From assembly GCA_900764025.1 (NCBI GenBank), contig CAAFMM010000089.1:1-6403 (forward strand): DNA of 6,403 bases. The letters run 5' to 3'. Positions 6,331-6,403 of the stretch are shown here, piece after piece. A program made the translations under genes and the position numbers. How positions within the stretch are numbered: the first letter of the stretch is position 1; each line of letters starts with the position of its first letter. Source of the DNA: an uncultured Collinsella sp. (GTDB taxonomy: Bacteria > Actinomycetota > Coriobacteriia > Coriobacteriales > Coriobacteriaceae). Below the pieces are notes generated by a model. It was not told where the DNA came from. It did not search any database and saw nothing but the letters and a program-made list of their open reading frames with translations.

Positions 6331-6403
6331 CCGTGCGCAGGTGCAAGTATGGGCAGCAGGCATTAACCTAACATTTTGGAATTGGAGCGAGCAACGGGAC
6401 GTC

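Noticed and set aside
6281..6346. 22-codon N-terminal extension of purB
   Set aside because: It lies upstream of a good AAAGGAG site and the usual MIDRY start, has no family similarity, and includes the candidate -10 box.
6281..6403. Purine riboswitch or similar element in the purB leader
   Set aside because: The leader after the candidate -10 box is about 40 bases and shows only one 5-pair stem, which is too little for a known purine-sensing aptamer.
1..6403. Mobile element, CRISPR array, toxin-antitoxin or defence cassette
   Set aside because: No transposase, integrase, repeat-spacer array, terminal inverted repeats or defence domains are visible. All coding capacity is taken up by the six genes described.

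Overview
The window reads as ordinary chromosomal DNA from a GC-rich actinobacterium. I think a member of the Coriobacteriia, such as Collinsella or a relative, is most likely. The basis is the long (class I-like) SAICAR synthetase also found in actinobacteria, the stand-alone four-cysteine TSCPD protein, and a Tat-exported lipoprotein with a style of signal common in that class. The taxonomic call is inference from protein style, not from a marker gene.

All six genes lie on the minus strand, so the order of reading is from high to low coordinates. purB (adenylosuccinate lyase, 6280-4934) comes first with its own leader and ends at a strong hairpin (4907-4870). Next is a two-gene unit: an 87-residue TSCPD-domain protein (4805-4542) whose stop codon overlaps, as TAATG, the start of a 403-residue Tat-signal lipoprotein (4542-3331) that looks like a beta-propeller. 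After a 153-base gap with a large nested hairpin comes a two-component pair: an OmpR/PhoB-type response regulator (3177-2455) and, 11 bases on, its membrane histidine kinase (2443-878). A 109-base gap with a compact hairpin leads to purC (SAICAR synthetase, from 768), which runs off the left edge of the window without its last few dozen codons.

purC makes SAICAR and PurB then splits it to AICAR and fumarate (and also splits adenylosuccinate to AMP). Consecutive enzymes of one pathway therefore flank a four-gene signalling and surface block with no obvious link to purines. The response regulator and kinase surely work together. Whether the exported lipoprotein is related to their signal is only a guess from position.

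I see no mobile element, CRISPR array, tRNA, rRNA, recognised riboswitch or defence system. The least explained parts are the translationally coupled TSCPD and lipoprotein pair, the regular repeat in the lipoprotein, and the hairpins in the leaders of the regulator and purC.
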